The notes under the pieces: model-generated
What the model was told of the DNA's origin: nothing
Databases searched by the model: none
Seen by the model: the letters and a program-made list of their open reading frames with translations, nothing else
Origin: Oribacterium sp963623925
Lineage (GTDB): Bacteria; Bacillota; Clostridia; Lachnospirales; Lachnospiraceae
Assembly (NCBI GenBank): GCA_963623925.1
Contig: CAVFNN010000005.1
Location: 1 to 64,000 of the forward strand
DNA length: 64,000 nucleotides
Direction: 5' to 3'
Program-made: the position numbers and the translations under genes
Shown: piece by piece, positions 56,725-64,000 of the stretch
How the letters are laid out: each line of letters begins with the position of its first letter
Position numbering within the stretch: the stretch's first letter is position 1

Positions 56725-58434
56725 ATGGAAAAGCTGCGCAGAATACCCGTTGGTGTTGAGGATTTCAAAGAAATACGATCCGCGGATTACTATTATGTGG
56801 ATAAATCAGGGCTGATCGAACAATTACTGCTAAGTGGCGGAATCGTAAACCTTTTTACCAGGCCGCGCCGTTTCGGAAAAACGCTGAATATGAGTATGCT
56901 CCGCTGCTTCTTTGAAATCGGGGCGGATGCTTCACTGTTTGACGGACTGTATATTGCTGCAAACAAGACATTATGCGAGGCATATCTCGGAAAATTCCCG
57001 GTCATATTCCTTACATTAAAGGATGTGGAGGGGATGACATTTGAAAGTGCGAAGTATCAGCTGACGGAGTTGATCGGCACAGAAGCCAAAAGACATGCGG
57101 AACTTCGAAACAGCGACAGGCTGGACGAGGATGACAAAGCGACATATGCCCTGCTGACCAGAAAAAAGGACGGAAAATATGCACTGGATGATGATATCCT
57201 GAGCGGAGCGCTAAAGCTGTTGTCGGAGCTCCTTTGCAAGCATTATCAGAAGAAGACTATCATTCTTATTGATGAATACGATGTTCCGCTGGATAAGGCG
57301 TTCCAGAACGGGTACTACAGGGAAATGGTGTCATTGATGCGTGCCATGTTTGGAAAAGCATTGAAAACCAATGATAAGCTGCAGATGGCTGCTTTGACAG
57401 GCTGCCTTCGCATTTCGAAGGAAAGCATTTTCACAGGATTGAATAACTTCAAAGTACTTTCGATCACGGATGATCGCTTTGATGAGCAATTTGGCTTTAC
57501 AGAAGATGAGGTGAAAGCGATTCTCTCTTACTATCATCTGGAATCTCGCATGGACAGTATGAAAGAATGGTATGATGGCTACCGCTTCGGCAGTGCGGAT
57601 ATCTATTGTCCCTGGGATGTGATCAATTATCTGGATTTACTGCGGGTCAATCCGGCAGCCAGACCTCGCGCCTATTGGATCAATACAAGCGGCAACGGGC
57701 TTGTCAAGAGATTTATAGACAAGGCGGACAAGACAACGCGAGATGAGATTGAATGCCTTGTGGCTGGCGGAAGCATCGAAAAGCAGGTGCGCTTGGAACT
57801 TACCTATGACGAGGTGGACAAAAACATAAATAATCTTTGGAGCATTTTGTTTACCACGGGATATCTGACCAAGGCGGAAGAACTGGATTATGACAGATTC
57901 AGACTGAAAATTCCGAATGAAGAGGTGCGCAGGGTATTTGTTCTTCAGATTCAGGAGTGGTTTCAGGAGACCATTCTGGGCAATACGGAAAGATTAACTG
58001 CACTTTGGCATGCGATGGAAAACGGGGATGAGAAGGACATCGAAACGGGACTTACACGGATGCTGATCGACGCAATCAGCGTTCGGGATACAGGAGGACC
58101 GGATACGAAGTATGAAAATGCATATCATATGTTTTTGAATGGAATTCTTGCGGGTAATGCAAGCTGGTCTGTCAAATCCAACATCGAGGCCGGAGAGGGA
58201 TATGCCGATATCATCGTGAAGCCGGAGGATCCGGATACGGGCATCATCTTTGAGCTGAAGACGGTGACAAGCATCAATGATATGGCAGAAGCCTGTCGGA
58301 AGGCCATCTGTCAGATACAGGAAAAGAATTATGCTGAATATCTTCTGGACGAAGGACGCCGAAACATCCTGATGTATGGTATTGCCTTTTATAAAAAACG
58401 CTGCAAGGTAATTGCCGAAAAAGTGGAAATGTAA
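56725..58434 (+). CDS. AAA-ATPase-like protein with C-terminal PD-(D/E)XK nuclease domain
   Basis: A 569-residue protein of a family abundant in gut Clostridia and Bacteroidetes. N-terminal AAA-like part: RPRRFGKTLNMSML (Walker A-like, about 47-60), ILIDEYDVPLD (Walker B, about 178-188), and the GLNNFKVLSITDDRFDEQFGFTEDEV block (partly quoted). C-terminal nuclease fold: ADIIVKPEDPDTGIIFELKTV (about 493-513), with D and E-x-K as the putative catalytic set. Function is not known; proposed links to mobile elements or defence are speculative. Lower GC than neighbours and preceded by a 300-bp gene-free gap, consistent with transfer. Confidence 0.87.
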   Translation: MEKLRRIPVGVEDFKEIRSADYYYVDKSGLIEQLLLSGGIVNLFTRPRRFGKTLNMSMLRCFFEIGADASLFDGLYIAANKTLCEAYLGKFPVIFLTLKDVEGMTFESAKYQLTELIGTEAKRHAELRNSDRLDEDDKATYALLTRKKDGKYALDDDILSGALKLLSELLCKHYQKKTIILIDEYDVPLDKAFQNGYYREMVSLMRAMFGKALKTNDKLQMAALTGCLRISKESIFTGLNNFKVLSITDDRFDEQFGFTEDEVKAILSYYHLESRMDSMKEWYDGYRFGSADIYCPWDVINYLDLLRVNPAARPRAYWINTSGNGLVKRFIDKADKTTRDEIECLVAGGSIEKQVRLELTYDEVDKNINNLWSILFTTGYLTKAEELDYDRFRLKIPNEEVRRVFVLQIQEWFQETILGNTERLTALWHAMENGDEKDIETGLTRMLIDAISVRDTGGPDTKYENAYHMFLNGILAGNASWSVKSNIEAGEGYADIIVKPEDPDTGIIFELKTVTSINDMAEACRKAICQIQEKNYAEYLLDEGRRNILMYGIAFYKKRCKVIAEKVEM

Positions 58435-58523
58435 TCTGCGGCATCGTTTTCCATTCTTGATTTATGCTCCTTCCATCCGTATAATATTACATTGATTACC
58501 TTTCAAAGGGCGAGGAGAATGGA

Positions 58524-60719
58524 ATGAACAACAATGACAATCGCGGCGGCGACAACGGCAGATTCAAAAACTCGGGACAGACTTTTCTGATCCTGATCAT
58601 AGCAGCCGTTGTCACCTTTTTTGTTTATACGATGGTACGGCAGTTTTTTGTGTCCGGTACCAGTCAGGAACTGAGCTATTCGGCCTTTCTTACCATGGTG
58701 GACAACGGCCAGGTGGATAAGGTGGAGTGGGGTGACTACCAGATCACGGTATATCCCAAGGACGGCATACAGGTTCCTGCTGCAGAGAGCGAGGAAGAGA
58801 GTGATGCCGATGACTTCCTGGAGAAATTCCTGAACGAATCGGACCAGAAGCGCTATGAGCAGCTCCTCAGTGAGGGAGAGGAAAGCTACTATGTGGTGCC
58901 CGTCAATGCGGATGCAGCACAGCTCGTGCAGCGGCTCTATGAGCATGGTGTGGAAATTTACAAGCGGAAGCCGGACAACTCCAGCTATATCATGGAAACG
59001 CTGATCAGCTTCGTGCTTCCCTTTGTCCTCCTCTTCGTGGTCATGAATATGATGATGAAGCGGATGGGCGGCGGTAACGGTATCATGGGCGTGGGAAAAT
59101 CCACCGCGAAGATGTACATGCAGAAGGAAACCGGCGTCACATTTAAGGATGTGGCCGGTGAAGACGAAGCGAAGGAAAGCCTGCAGGAGATTGTGGACTT
59201 CCTGCACAATCCCATCAAGTACACCACCATCGGTGCCAAGCTGCCGAAGGGTGCGCTTCTGGTGGGCCCCCCGGGAACCGGAAAAACGCTGCTGGCGAAG
59301 GCTGTGGCCGGAGAGGCGCAGGTGCCCTTTTATTCCCTGTCCGGTTCGGATTTTGTGGAAATGTTTGTGGGCGTCGGTGCCAGTCGTGTCCGGGATCTCT
59401 TTAAGCAGGCGGGACAGTCTGCCCCCTGCATCATCTTTATCGACGAGATCGATGCCATCGGAAAGTCCAGAGATTCCCGCATGGGCGGCAATGACGAGCG
59501 CGAGCAGACTCTGAACCAGCTTCTGTCGGAGATGGATGGCTTCGATGCCAGCAAGGGTATCATGGTCATGGGCGCCACCAACCGACCGGAGATTCTGGAT
59601 CCCGCCTTGCTGCGTCCGGGACGCTTTGATCGCCGGATCGTGGTGGAGAAGCCGGATTTGAAGGGCCGTGTGGAGATCCTCAAGGTTCATGCCCGGAATA
59701 TTCTCCTGGATGATACCGTAAACTTCGATGAAATTGCCCTTGCCACCAGCGGTGCCGTGGGTGCAGACCTCGCCAACATGATGAACGAGGCCGCCATCAC
59801 CGCCGTGAAGCATGGCCGCACAAAGGTTGCCCAGAAGGATCTCTTCGAGGCCGTTGAAGTGGTTCTGGTGGGTAAGGAGAAGAAGGATCGTATCCTTTCC
59901 CAGAAGGAGCGTCGCATCGTTTCCTATCATGAAGTCGGACATGCTCTCGTGGCGGCCATCCAGAAGGATGCCGAACCGGTGCAGAAAATCACCATTGTGC
60001 CCCGTACCATGGGTGCCCTCGGCTACGTGATGCAGGTGCCGGAGGAGGAGAAATATCTGAACACCAAGGCAGAGCTTCACGCCATGCTGGTGGGACTCCT
60101 CGCGGGCCGGGCGGCGGAGGAAATCGTCTTCGAAACCGTGACAACCGGTGCATCAAACGACATCGAGAAGGCCACGAAGATCGCCCGGGCCATGGTGACC
60201 CAGTACGGCATGTCCGAGAAATTCGGCCTGATGGGACTGGCCACCCAGGAAAGCGTATACCTCAATAGCCACGCCGAGATGAACTGCGGCGACGCCACCA
60301 TCACCGAGGTGGATCGTGAGGTGATGCAGATCCTGAAGGACTGTTACGAGGAAGCCAAGAAGATCCTGCGGGAGAATCGTTACGCTCTGGATCGGATCGC
60401 AGAATTCCTGATCGAACGGGAGACCATCACCGGCAAGGAGTTCATGAAGATCCTCCATGAGGTGCAGGAGGAGCATGAGAAGAGCCTCCACCCCGAAAAC
60501 CAGGCGTCAGAAAATGACGCAACGGAAACGAAGCCCGCAGAAAACAAAGAGTGGCATCTGTTCGAGGATGGGGCAATGTCTTCGGCGGAGGAAAGCCGGA
60601 AGGCGTCGGAGAATACCGGAAAGCCGAGCTTCGAGGAGCTGCGGGCCAAGTATACGACTTATACAGAGGAAAAAGAGGAAAATACCGGGAATCCGGAAGA
60701 GAATAAATCAGAGTCCTGA
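58524..60719 (+). CDS. ftsH: ATP-dependent zinc metalloprotease FtsH (paralogue 2)
   Basis: A 731-residue membrane protease. N-terminal Asn/Asp/Gly-rich tail, TM1 (about 18-38), an external domain with an acidic Glu/Asp/Ser insert near 85-95, TM2 (about 155-178), AAA domain with GPPGTGKT (about 248-255) and CIIFIDEIDAIG, SRH, zinc site HEVGH (469-473), and a C-terminal acidic tail of about 90 residues rich in Glu, Lys and Ser. Longer than typical FtsH (about 610-650) because of that tail, and clearly a different paralogue from 23284-25248. Both have intact active sites. ATG 58524 follows gaggag. Confidence 0.94.
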   Translation: MNNNDNRGGDNGRFKNSGQTFLILIIAAVVTFFVYTMVRQFFVSGTSQELSYSAFLTMVDNGQVDKVEWGDYQITVYPKDGIQVPAAESEEESDADDFLEKFLNESDQKRYEQLLSEGEESYYVVPVNADAAQLVQRLYEHGVEIYKRKPDNSSYIMETLISFVLPFVLLFVVMNMMMKRMGGGNGIMGVGKSTAKMYMQKETGVTFKDVAGEDEAKESLQEIVDFLHNPIKYTTIGAKLPKGALLVGPPGTGKTLLAKAVAGEAQVPFYSLSGSDFVEMFVGVGASRVRDLFKQAGQSAPCIIFIDEIDAIGKSRDSRMGGNDEREQTLNQLLSEMDGFDASKGIMVMGATNRPEILDPALLRPGRFDRRIVVEKPDLKGRVEILKVHARNILLDDTVNFDEIALATSGAVGADLANMMNEAAITAVKHGRTKVAQKDLFEAVEVVLVGKEKKDRILSQKERRIVSYHEVGHALVAAIQKDAEPVQKITIVPRTMGALGYVMQVPEEEKYLNTKAELHAMLVGLLAGRAAEEIVFETVTTGASNDIEKATKIARAMVTQYGMSEKFGLMGLATQESVYLNSHAEMNCGDATITEVDREVMQILKDCYEEAKKILRENRYALDRIAEFLIERETITGKEFMKILHEVQEEHEKSLHPENQASENDATETKPAENKEWHLFEDGAMSSAEESRKASENTGKPSFEELRAKYTTYTEEKEENTGNPEENKSES

Positions 60720-60723
60720 GGTC

Positions 60724-60759
60724 TTCCCCTCCGGAGGCCGTCCGGCTCCCGGAGGGGAA
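60724..60759. terminator. Terminator-like hairpin after ftsH paralogue 2
   Basis: TTCCCCTCCGG (60724-60734) with CCGGAGGGGAA (60749-60759), weak T-tract; could serve both the rightward ftsH and the leftward XRE gene. Confidence 0.55.
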
Positions 60760-60766
60760 ATCTTGC

Positions 60767-60997
60767 TTATTGTGATTCGTAGCGAGGCTGTTTTTCTGGC
60801 TGCTTGCTGTAGTACATGACGTCGGAAACCTCGCAGTCGAAAAGCTCGCAGATGCGGGAAATGGTATCGGTGGTTACGGATTGATTGTGGCGAAGCCGCT
60901 GCAGCTGACTGGAGGAGAGGCGGCAGTAGCGGACCAGATGGTACTGACTGATTTCTCGTTCCTCCATCATTTTCCAAAATGGTTCAAAATGGATCAT
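60767..60997 (-). CDS. Small XRE-family helix-turn-helix regulator
   Basis: A 76-residue Cro/CI-type DNA-binding protein consisting of little more than the HTH (ISQYHLVRYCRLSSSQLQRLRHNQS, partly quoted; about 15-40), followed by TISRICELFDCEVSDVMYY, the usual fourth-fifth helix. A polar tail ends the protein. ATG 60997, reverse strand. No adjacent toxin is evident; target unknown. It lies between ftsH and the metallophosphoesterase-scp operon. Confidence 0.85.
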   Translation of the reverse strand: MIHFEPFWKMMEEREISQYHLVRYCRLSSSQLQRLRHNQSVTTDTISRICELFDCEVSDVMYYSKQPEKQPRYESQ

Positions 60998-61104
60998 AAA
61001 ACTTACCCCTTACTGTTAAAATTACTATACATTTCAAAAATCGAGCTCTGATTTTTATCTATATTGTATCAATGTTAATACAATCCCGAAAGGCTCAAAT
61101 CGTA

Positions 61105-62037
61105 ATGCGTTTTCACTTTTTTTCATTGACAGCCACGGCATTTTTGCTGAAAAAGTATACCGATCATGAGAAAAATCAGCTTGTGACGGAGAATTACAGC
61201 ATAGAGGCGGAGGGGTTGAAGAAACCCTGCCGCATTCTCTTTCTGTCGGATCTTCATGAAAAATCCTTTGGGGAAAAGAATGGTGAGGATCGACTTTTTG
61301 CGGCCATCCACGCGGCGAAGCCGGATATGGTGCTTTTGGGCGGTGATCTGATCATCTCTGGAAAGCGTCGGCCCCTTCCTTTTTGTCTTTTGCAATCTGT
61401 CGAAAACGCAGATCATGTGGACCGGAGCTGCGCCTTTTTAGAACGGATCAAAAACGAGTATCCTGTATACATGGCGCTCGGAAATCATGAGACACGGCTG
61501 CGGATGAAGGCGGAGCGGGGGAATCGGTCAGCGGCGGCGAAGTGGAAAAAGCTCCGCCGGGCGATGGAAGGCATTATCCTATTGGATCGGAAGACTGTCA
61601 CATTGCCGGAATGGGGCATTTCTATTTCAGGTGTGACCCTTCCCATGCTTTGCTACCACAAGCTTTTGTTCCGAAAAAAACATTTCCTTAGTAAAAAGAA
61701 TTTCCGGCGTTACGGCGGCGATTTCACGCAGGACAAAAGCTTCCGGATCTGTCTTCTGCATTCGCCGCTCTACTATCGGGAGGCCATCGATTATGGCGCG
61801 AATCTGGTGCTTTCCGGACACTATCACGGCGGCACCATCCGGCTCCCCGGACTGGGCGGCCTCATGACCCCACAGTTTCAGTTTTTTGTGAAAGAATGCG
61901 CCGGGCTGCACCGCTATGGCCGGGGACAGGTGCTGGTGAACCGGGGACTGGGCACCCATTCCGTGAATCTGCGCATCAACGATCGGCCGGAGCTCAGTCT
62001 CATAACACTATTGCCGAAGGAGGCAAGGCATGGATAA
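61105..62037 (+). CDS. Metallophosphoesterase, calcineurin-like
   Basis: A 310-residue calcineurin-like phosphoesterase. Metal ligand motifs: LFLSDLHEKSFG (D and H, about 45-56), LLGGDLIISG (D), ALGNHETRLR (N and H), LLHSPLYYR (H) and LSGHYHGGTIRLPG (GHxHGG). The latter pattern resembles YkuE-type enzymes, but no clear TM segment is present beyond a short hydrophobic N-terminal stretch (RFHFFSLTATAFLL). I choose ATG 61105 over an upstream TTG at 61072. Substrate unknown. Its last 8 bp overlap scpA, so they are cotranslated. Confidence 0.85.
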   Translation: MRFHFFSLTATAFLLKKYTDHEKNQLVTENYSIEAEGLKKPCRILFLSDLHEKSFGEKNGEDRLFAAIHAAKPDMVLLGGDLIISGKRRPLPFCLLQSVENADHVDRSCAFLERIKNEYPVYMALGNHETRLRMKAERGNRSAAAKWKKLRRAMEGIILLDRKTVTLPEWGISISGVTLPMLCYHKLLFRKKHFLSKKNFRRYGGDFTQDKSFRICLLHSPLYYREAIDYGANLVLSGHYHGGTIRLPGLGGLMTPQFQFFVKECAGLHRYGRGQVLVNRGLGTHSVNLRINDRPELSLITLLPKEARHG

Positions 62038-62824
62038 GCTGCAATATCGCCTGGAGCACTTTGAGGGCCCCCTGGAGCTTTTGCTGCATCTCATCGAAAA
62101 AAACAAAATCGACATTTACGACATCCCCATCGCGGAGATCACGGAGCAGTACCTGGATTATGTGAATCAGATGCAGGAGGAGGATCTTGACATCGTGTCG
62201 GACTTCCTGGTGATGGCGGCGACTCTGCTGGAAATCAAGTCCCGCATGCTTCTGCCCCGGGAAACCACCGAGGAAGGGGAGGAGATCGATCCCCGGGCGG
62301 AGCTGGTGGCGCGACTTCTCGAGTACAAGCGCTACAAGCTGCTGTCTCGCCGTATTGCCTGCCGGGAAAATGTTGGCGGCCTCAGCCTTTATGGTACGGA
62401 GCAGCTGCCGGAGGAGGTGCGGAAGTACAGCCCGCCGTTGGATTTAGATGCTTTGCTCGGCGGCATAGATAAGGAAAAGCTGTATAGCTGCTTCATGGAT
62501 GTGATGAAGCGGCGGGAGGATTCCATTGATAAGGTGCGTTCGAAGTTCGGCGTCATCCGTCGGGAGAAGCTGAGCCTGCAGGGCCGCATTCGGGACGTGC
62601 TGAGCTATGCCCGACGTCATGGACGTTTTTCTTTTCAACATATGCTGCGGAAACAACACAAAAAGATGGATGTGGTGGTGAGCTTTCTTGCTGTGCTGGA
62701 GCTCATGAAGCAGGGGCATATTACATTGACACAGGAAAGACCCTTTGGAGATATGGACATACAGGTTGTGGACGACATGAAGGACGAGGATCTGGATCTT
62801 CAGGGACTGGAGGAATTTGATTGA
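62030..62824 (+). CDS. scpA: Segregation and condensation protein A
   Basis: A 264-residue kleisin. It bridges the Smc heads and recruits ScpB for chromosome condensation and segregation. N-terminal FEGPLELLLHLIEKNKIDIYDIPIAEI is the classic start (partly quoted), then YLDYVNQMQEEDLDIVSDFLVMAATLLEIKSRMLLP (partly quoted), and a C-terminal winged helix near 185-260 (VSFLAVLELMKQGHI). Full length. Overlaps the metallophosphoesterase by 8 bp and shares one base with scpB (TGATG), a coupled arrangement. Confidence 0.95.
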   Translation: MDKLQYRLEHFEGPLELLLHLIEKNKIDIYDIPIAEITEQYLDYVNQMQEEDLDIVSDFLVMAATLLEIKSRMLLPRETTEEGEEIDPRAELVARLLEYKRYKLLSRRIACRENVGGLSLYGTEQLPEEVRKYSPPLDLDALLGGIDKEKLYSCFMDVMKRREDSIDKVRSKFGVIRREKLSLQGRIRDVLSYARRHGRFSFQHMLRKQHKKMDVVVSFLAVLELMKQGHITLTQERPFGDMDIQVVDDMKDEDLDLQGLEEFD

Positions 62825-64000
62825 TGGAGCTGAAACCCGAAGACAGAGCGCTTGGTCAGGAAATTGACCGGGAGCATGCCGAGGAATTGAAACAAGAGGA
62901 GCGCATTGTGGAGGCGCTGCTCTTTGCCATGGGGCGGGCGGTGAGTCTGCCGGAGATGGCGGCTGCATTGGATGCCGACGAGGTGCTGGCCAAGGCGGCA
63001 GCCGAGCGGCTTCTGCAGCAGTACGAAGCACGACAAGGTGGCATGCTGATTCGTCGCGTGGAAACGGCCTATCAGCTGTGCACGAATCCCCTTTGCTATG
63101 AAGGATTGATCCGCGTGGTGAGCCATCCCAAGAAGCCTGTGCTTTCGGATGTGGTATTGGAAACCCTGGCCATCATTGCCTACAAGCAGCCGGTGACCAA
63201 GGCGGAGATCGAGCGAATCCGCGGCGTGCAGTCGGACCATGCGGTGAACCGGCTGGTGGAGTACGGTCTTGTGGAGGAGAGCGGTCGGCTCAATGCTCCG
63301 GGACGTCCTGCGCTTTTCGTGACCACGGAGGAATTCCTGCGCCGATTCGGTATGGAAAGCCTGAAGGAACTGCCGGCCCTCAGCGAGGATATGGCGGCGG
63401 AAATCGAGGCCCAGGTGGCGGAAGAGGTGTCCGATGTGCTGGGCACCGATCCGGAGACCCTGCAGGAGGAGATTCGAAGCCAGCGGCCGGAACTTCCGGA
63501 AGCTTCCGCAGAGGAAGTGGATAATGTCGTGCCGGTGAAGCCGGTGCAGGCGAAGGTGCCGGTTCCCCGGAAGCAGCGGGAGACCGCAGCGGTGCGGGCT
63601 GCTGTGGAAGAGGAGCGCAAAGAGGAAGAGCAGCAGGAGACGAAAGATCAGGATAAGGAAGAAAAGGTAACAGAAGATGCACGTCCGGAGGAGCGCATTC
63701 CAGAGGCAGACGTCGAGGACGATGAAGATCTGGAACAGATGATCTATGAAGCGGCAATGGATACGGAATCCACTGCGGAACAGCATTACTCCTTCCTGGA
63801 AGAGGATGAAAAAGTGGACGGCTGGGATGCAGAGACACCGACTGAGGGAGACGAAGGGACGGATAGGGATGCATCGTTGGCGCTGGATATGGAGCATGAA
63901 ACTGCACGGGAAACTGTGGTAGAGCCAGACGTCGAATCCAAATCTACAGCGGATGATGGACCTGTAAATAACGATGCGGAGGTGAATCAGGAAGGCGGGA
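62824..64000 (+). CDS. scpB: Segregation and condensation protein B with a long acidic C-terminal extension (runs off the window)
   Basis: Starts at ATG 62824, overlapping the scpA stop by one base, and stays open to the right edge (at least 392 codons). Residues about 25-185 form the two winged-helix domains of ScpB (ERIVEALLFAMGRAVSLPEM, LETLAIIAYKQPVTKAEIERIRG partly quoted, GRPALFVTTEEFL). ScpB is usually 180-200 residues. Here at least 200 further residues follow, strongly acidic and low in complexity (runs of E, D, K with Q), with no fold recognised. The tail is in frame without interruption. Function of the extension is unknown. Confidence 0.92.
   Translation, partial: MELKPEDRALGQEIDREHAEELKQEERIVEALLFAMGRAVSLPEMAAALDADEVLAKAAAERLLQQYEARQGGMLIRRVETAYQLCTNPLCYEGLIRVVSHPKKPVLSDVVLETLAIIAYKQPVTKAEIERIRGVQSDHAVNRLVEYGLVEESGRLNAPGRPALFVTTEEFLRRFGMESLKELPALSEDMAAEIEAQVAEEVSDVLGTDPETLQEEIRSQRPELPEASAEEVDNVVPVKPVQAKVPVPRKQRETAAVRAAVEEERKEEEQQETKDQDKEEKVTEDARPEERIPEADVEDDEDLEQMIYEAAMDTESTAEQHYSFLEEDEKVDGWDAETPTEGDEGTDRDASLALDMEHETARETVVEPDVESKSTADDGPVNNDAEVNQEGG

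Noticed and set aside
56725..58434. AAA/PD-(D/E)XK gene considered as the core of a defence system
   Set aside because: It is a solitary gene of a very common family with no partner effector, methylase or transposase alongside; a defence role is not supported by the sequence here.

Overview
The window looks like chromosome of a moderately GC-rich member of Clostridia, most likely Lachnospiraceae. This rests on gene content and order: a sufCBDSU operon, a class III fructose-1,6-bisphosphatase, HemZ, a bifunctional Rel, EF-P with a lysine at the loop tip, ScpA/ScpB, an AraR-type GntR regulator in an arabinose operon, and sigma-A promoters with 17-bp spacers. The genus is not resolved. No rRNA, prophage, CRISPR array or intact insertion sequence was seen.

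Layout. 1-3.3 kb: a partial HTH protein, tRNA-Leu(AAG), an RpiR-type regulator, a RhuM-like protein and a cupin. 3.4-10.1 kb: an FAD-dependent oxidoreductase and the sufCBDSU iron-sulfur assembly operon. 10.3-16.3 kb: an orphan citC, efp, argS, a YfcE-type phosphodiesterase, fucO and tRNA-Arg(CCG). 16.5-20 kb: an AT-rich accessory patch (AAA/DUF4143 protein, Phd antitoxin with a broken PIN toxin, duplicated promoter segments), then a GntP permease. 20.1-23.1 kb: a copper-efflux unit (CsoR operator, copA with an in-frame copZ-like 3' end, csoR). 23.3-30.8 kb: ftsH, fbp, a MATE exporter and transketolase.

31-41.7 kb is a coherent pentose locus: a CUT2-type sugar ABC transporter, an AraR-type repressor, araA, araD, an FGGY kinase and, from its own promoter, an FSA-type transaldolase. 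With the nearby transketolase these would take L-arabinose to xylulose-5-phosphate and on to glycolysis. 41.8-49 kb: CBS protein, greA, apt, a Nudix hydrolase, rel, an MBL hydrolase and hemZ. 49-56.4 kb: an unusual LacI regulator fused to a solute-binding-protein domain, followed by a GDPD-like protein and a three-component ABC transporter. 56.7-64 kb: an AAA/PD-(D/E)XK protein, a second ftsH, a small XRE regulator, a metallophosphoesterase, scpA and scpB (running off the edge).

The most unexpected non-coding content is at least three families of structured intergenic repeats. Family A is about 100-145 nt, three copies, each directly 3' of a gene and on that gene's strand, with compensatory stem changes. 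Family B is short palindromes with a CGTGGGC-type stem and a recurrent GCGACAGC-like interior. Family C is a hairpin with an AAGTGCA loop directly after a terminator. These, the LacI/solute-binding fusion and the nested copZ start are the best candidates for undescribed biology.
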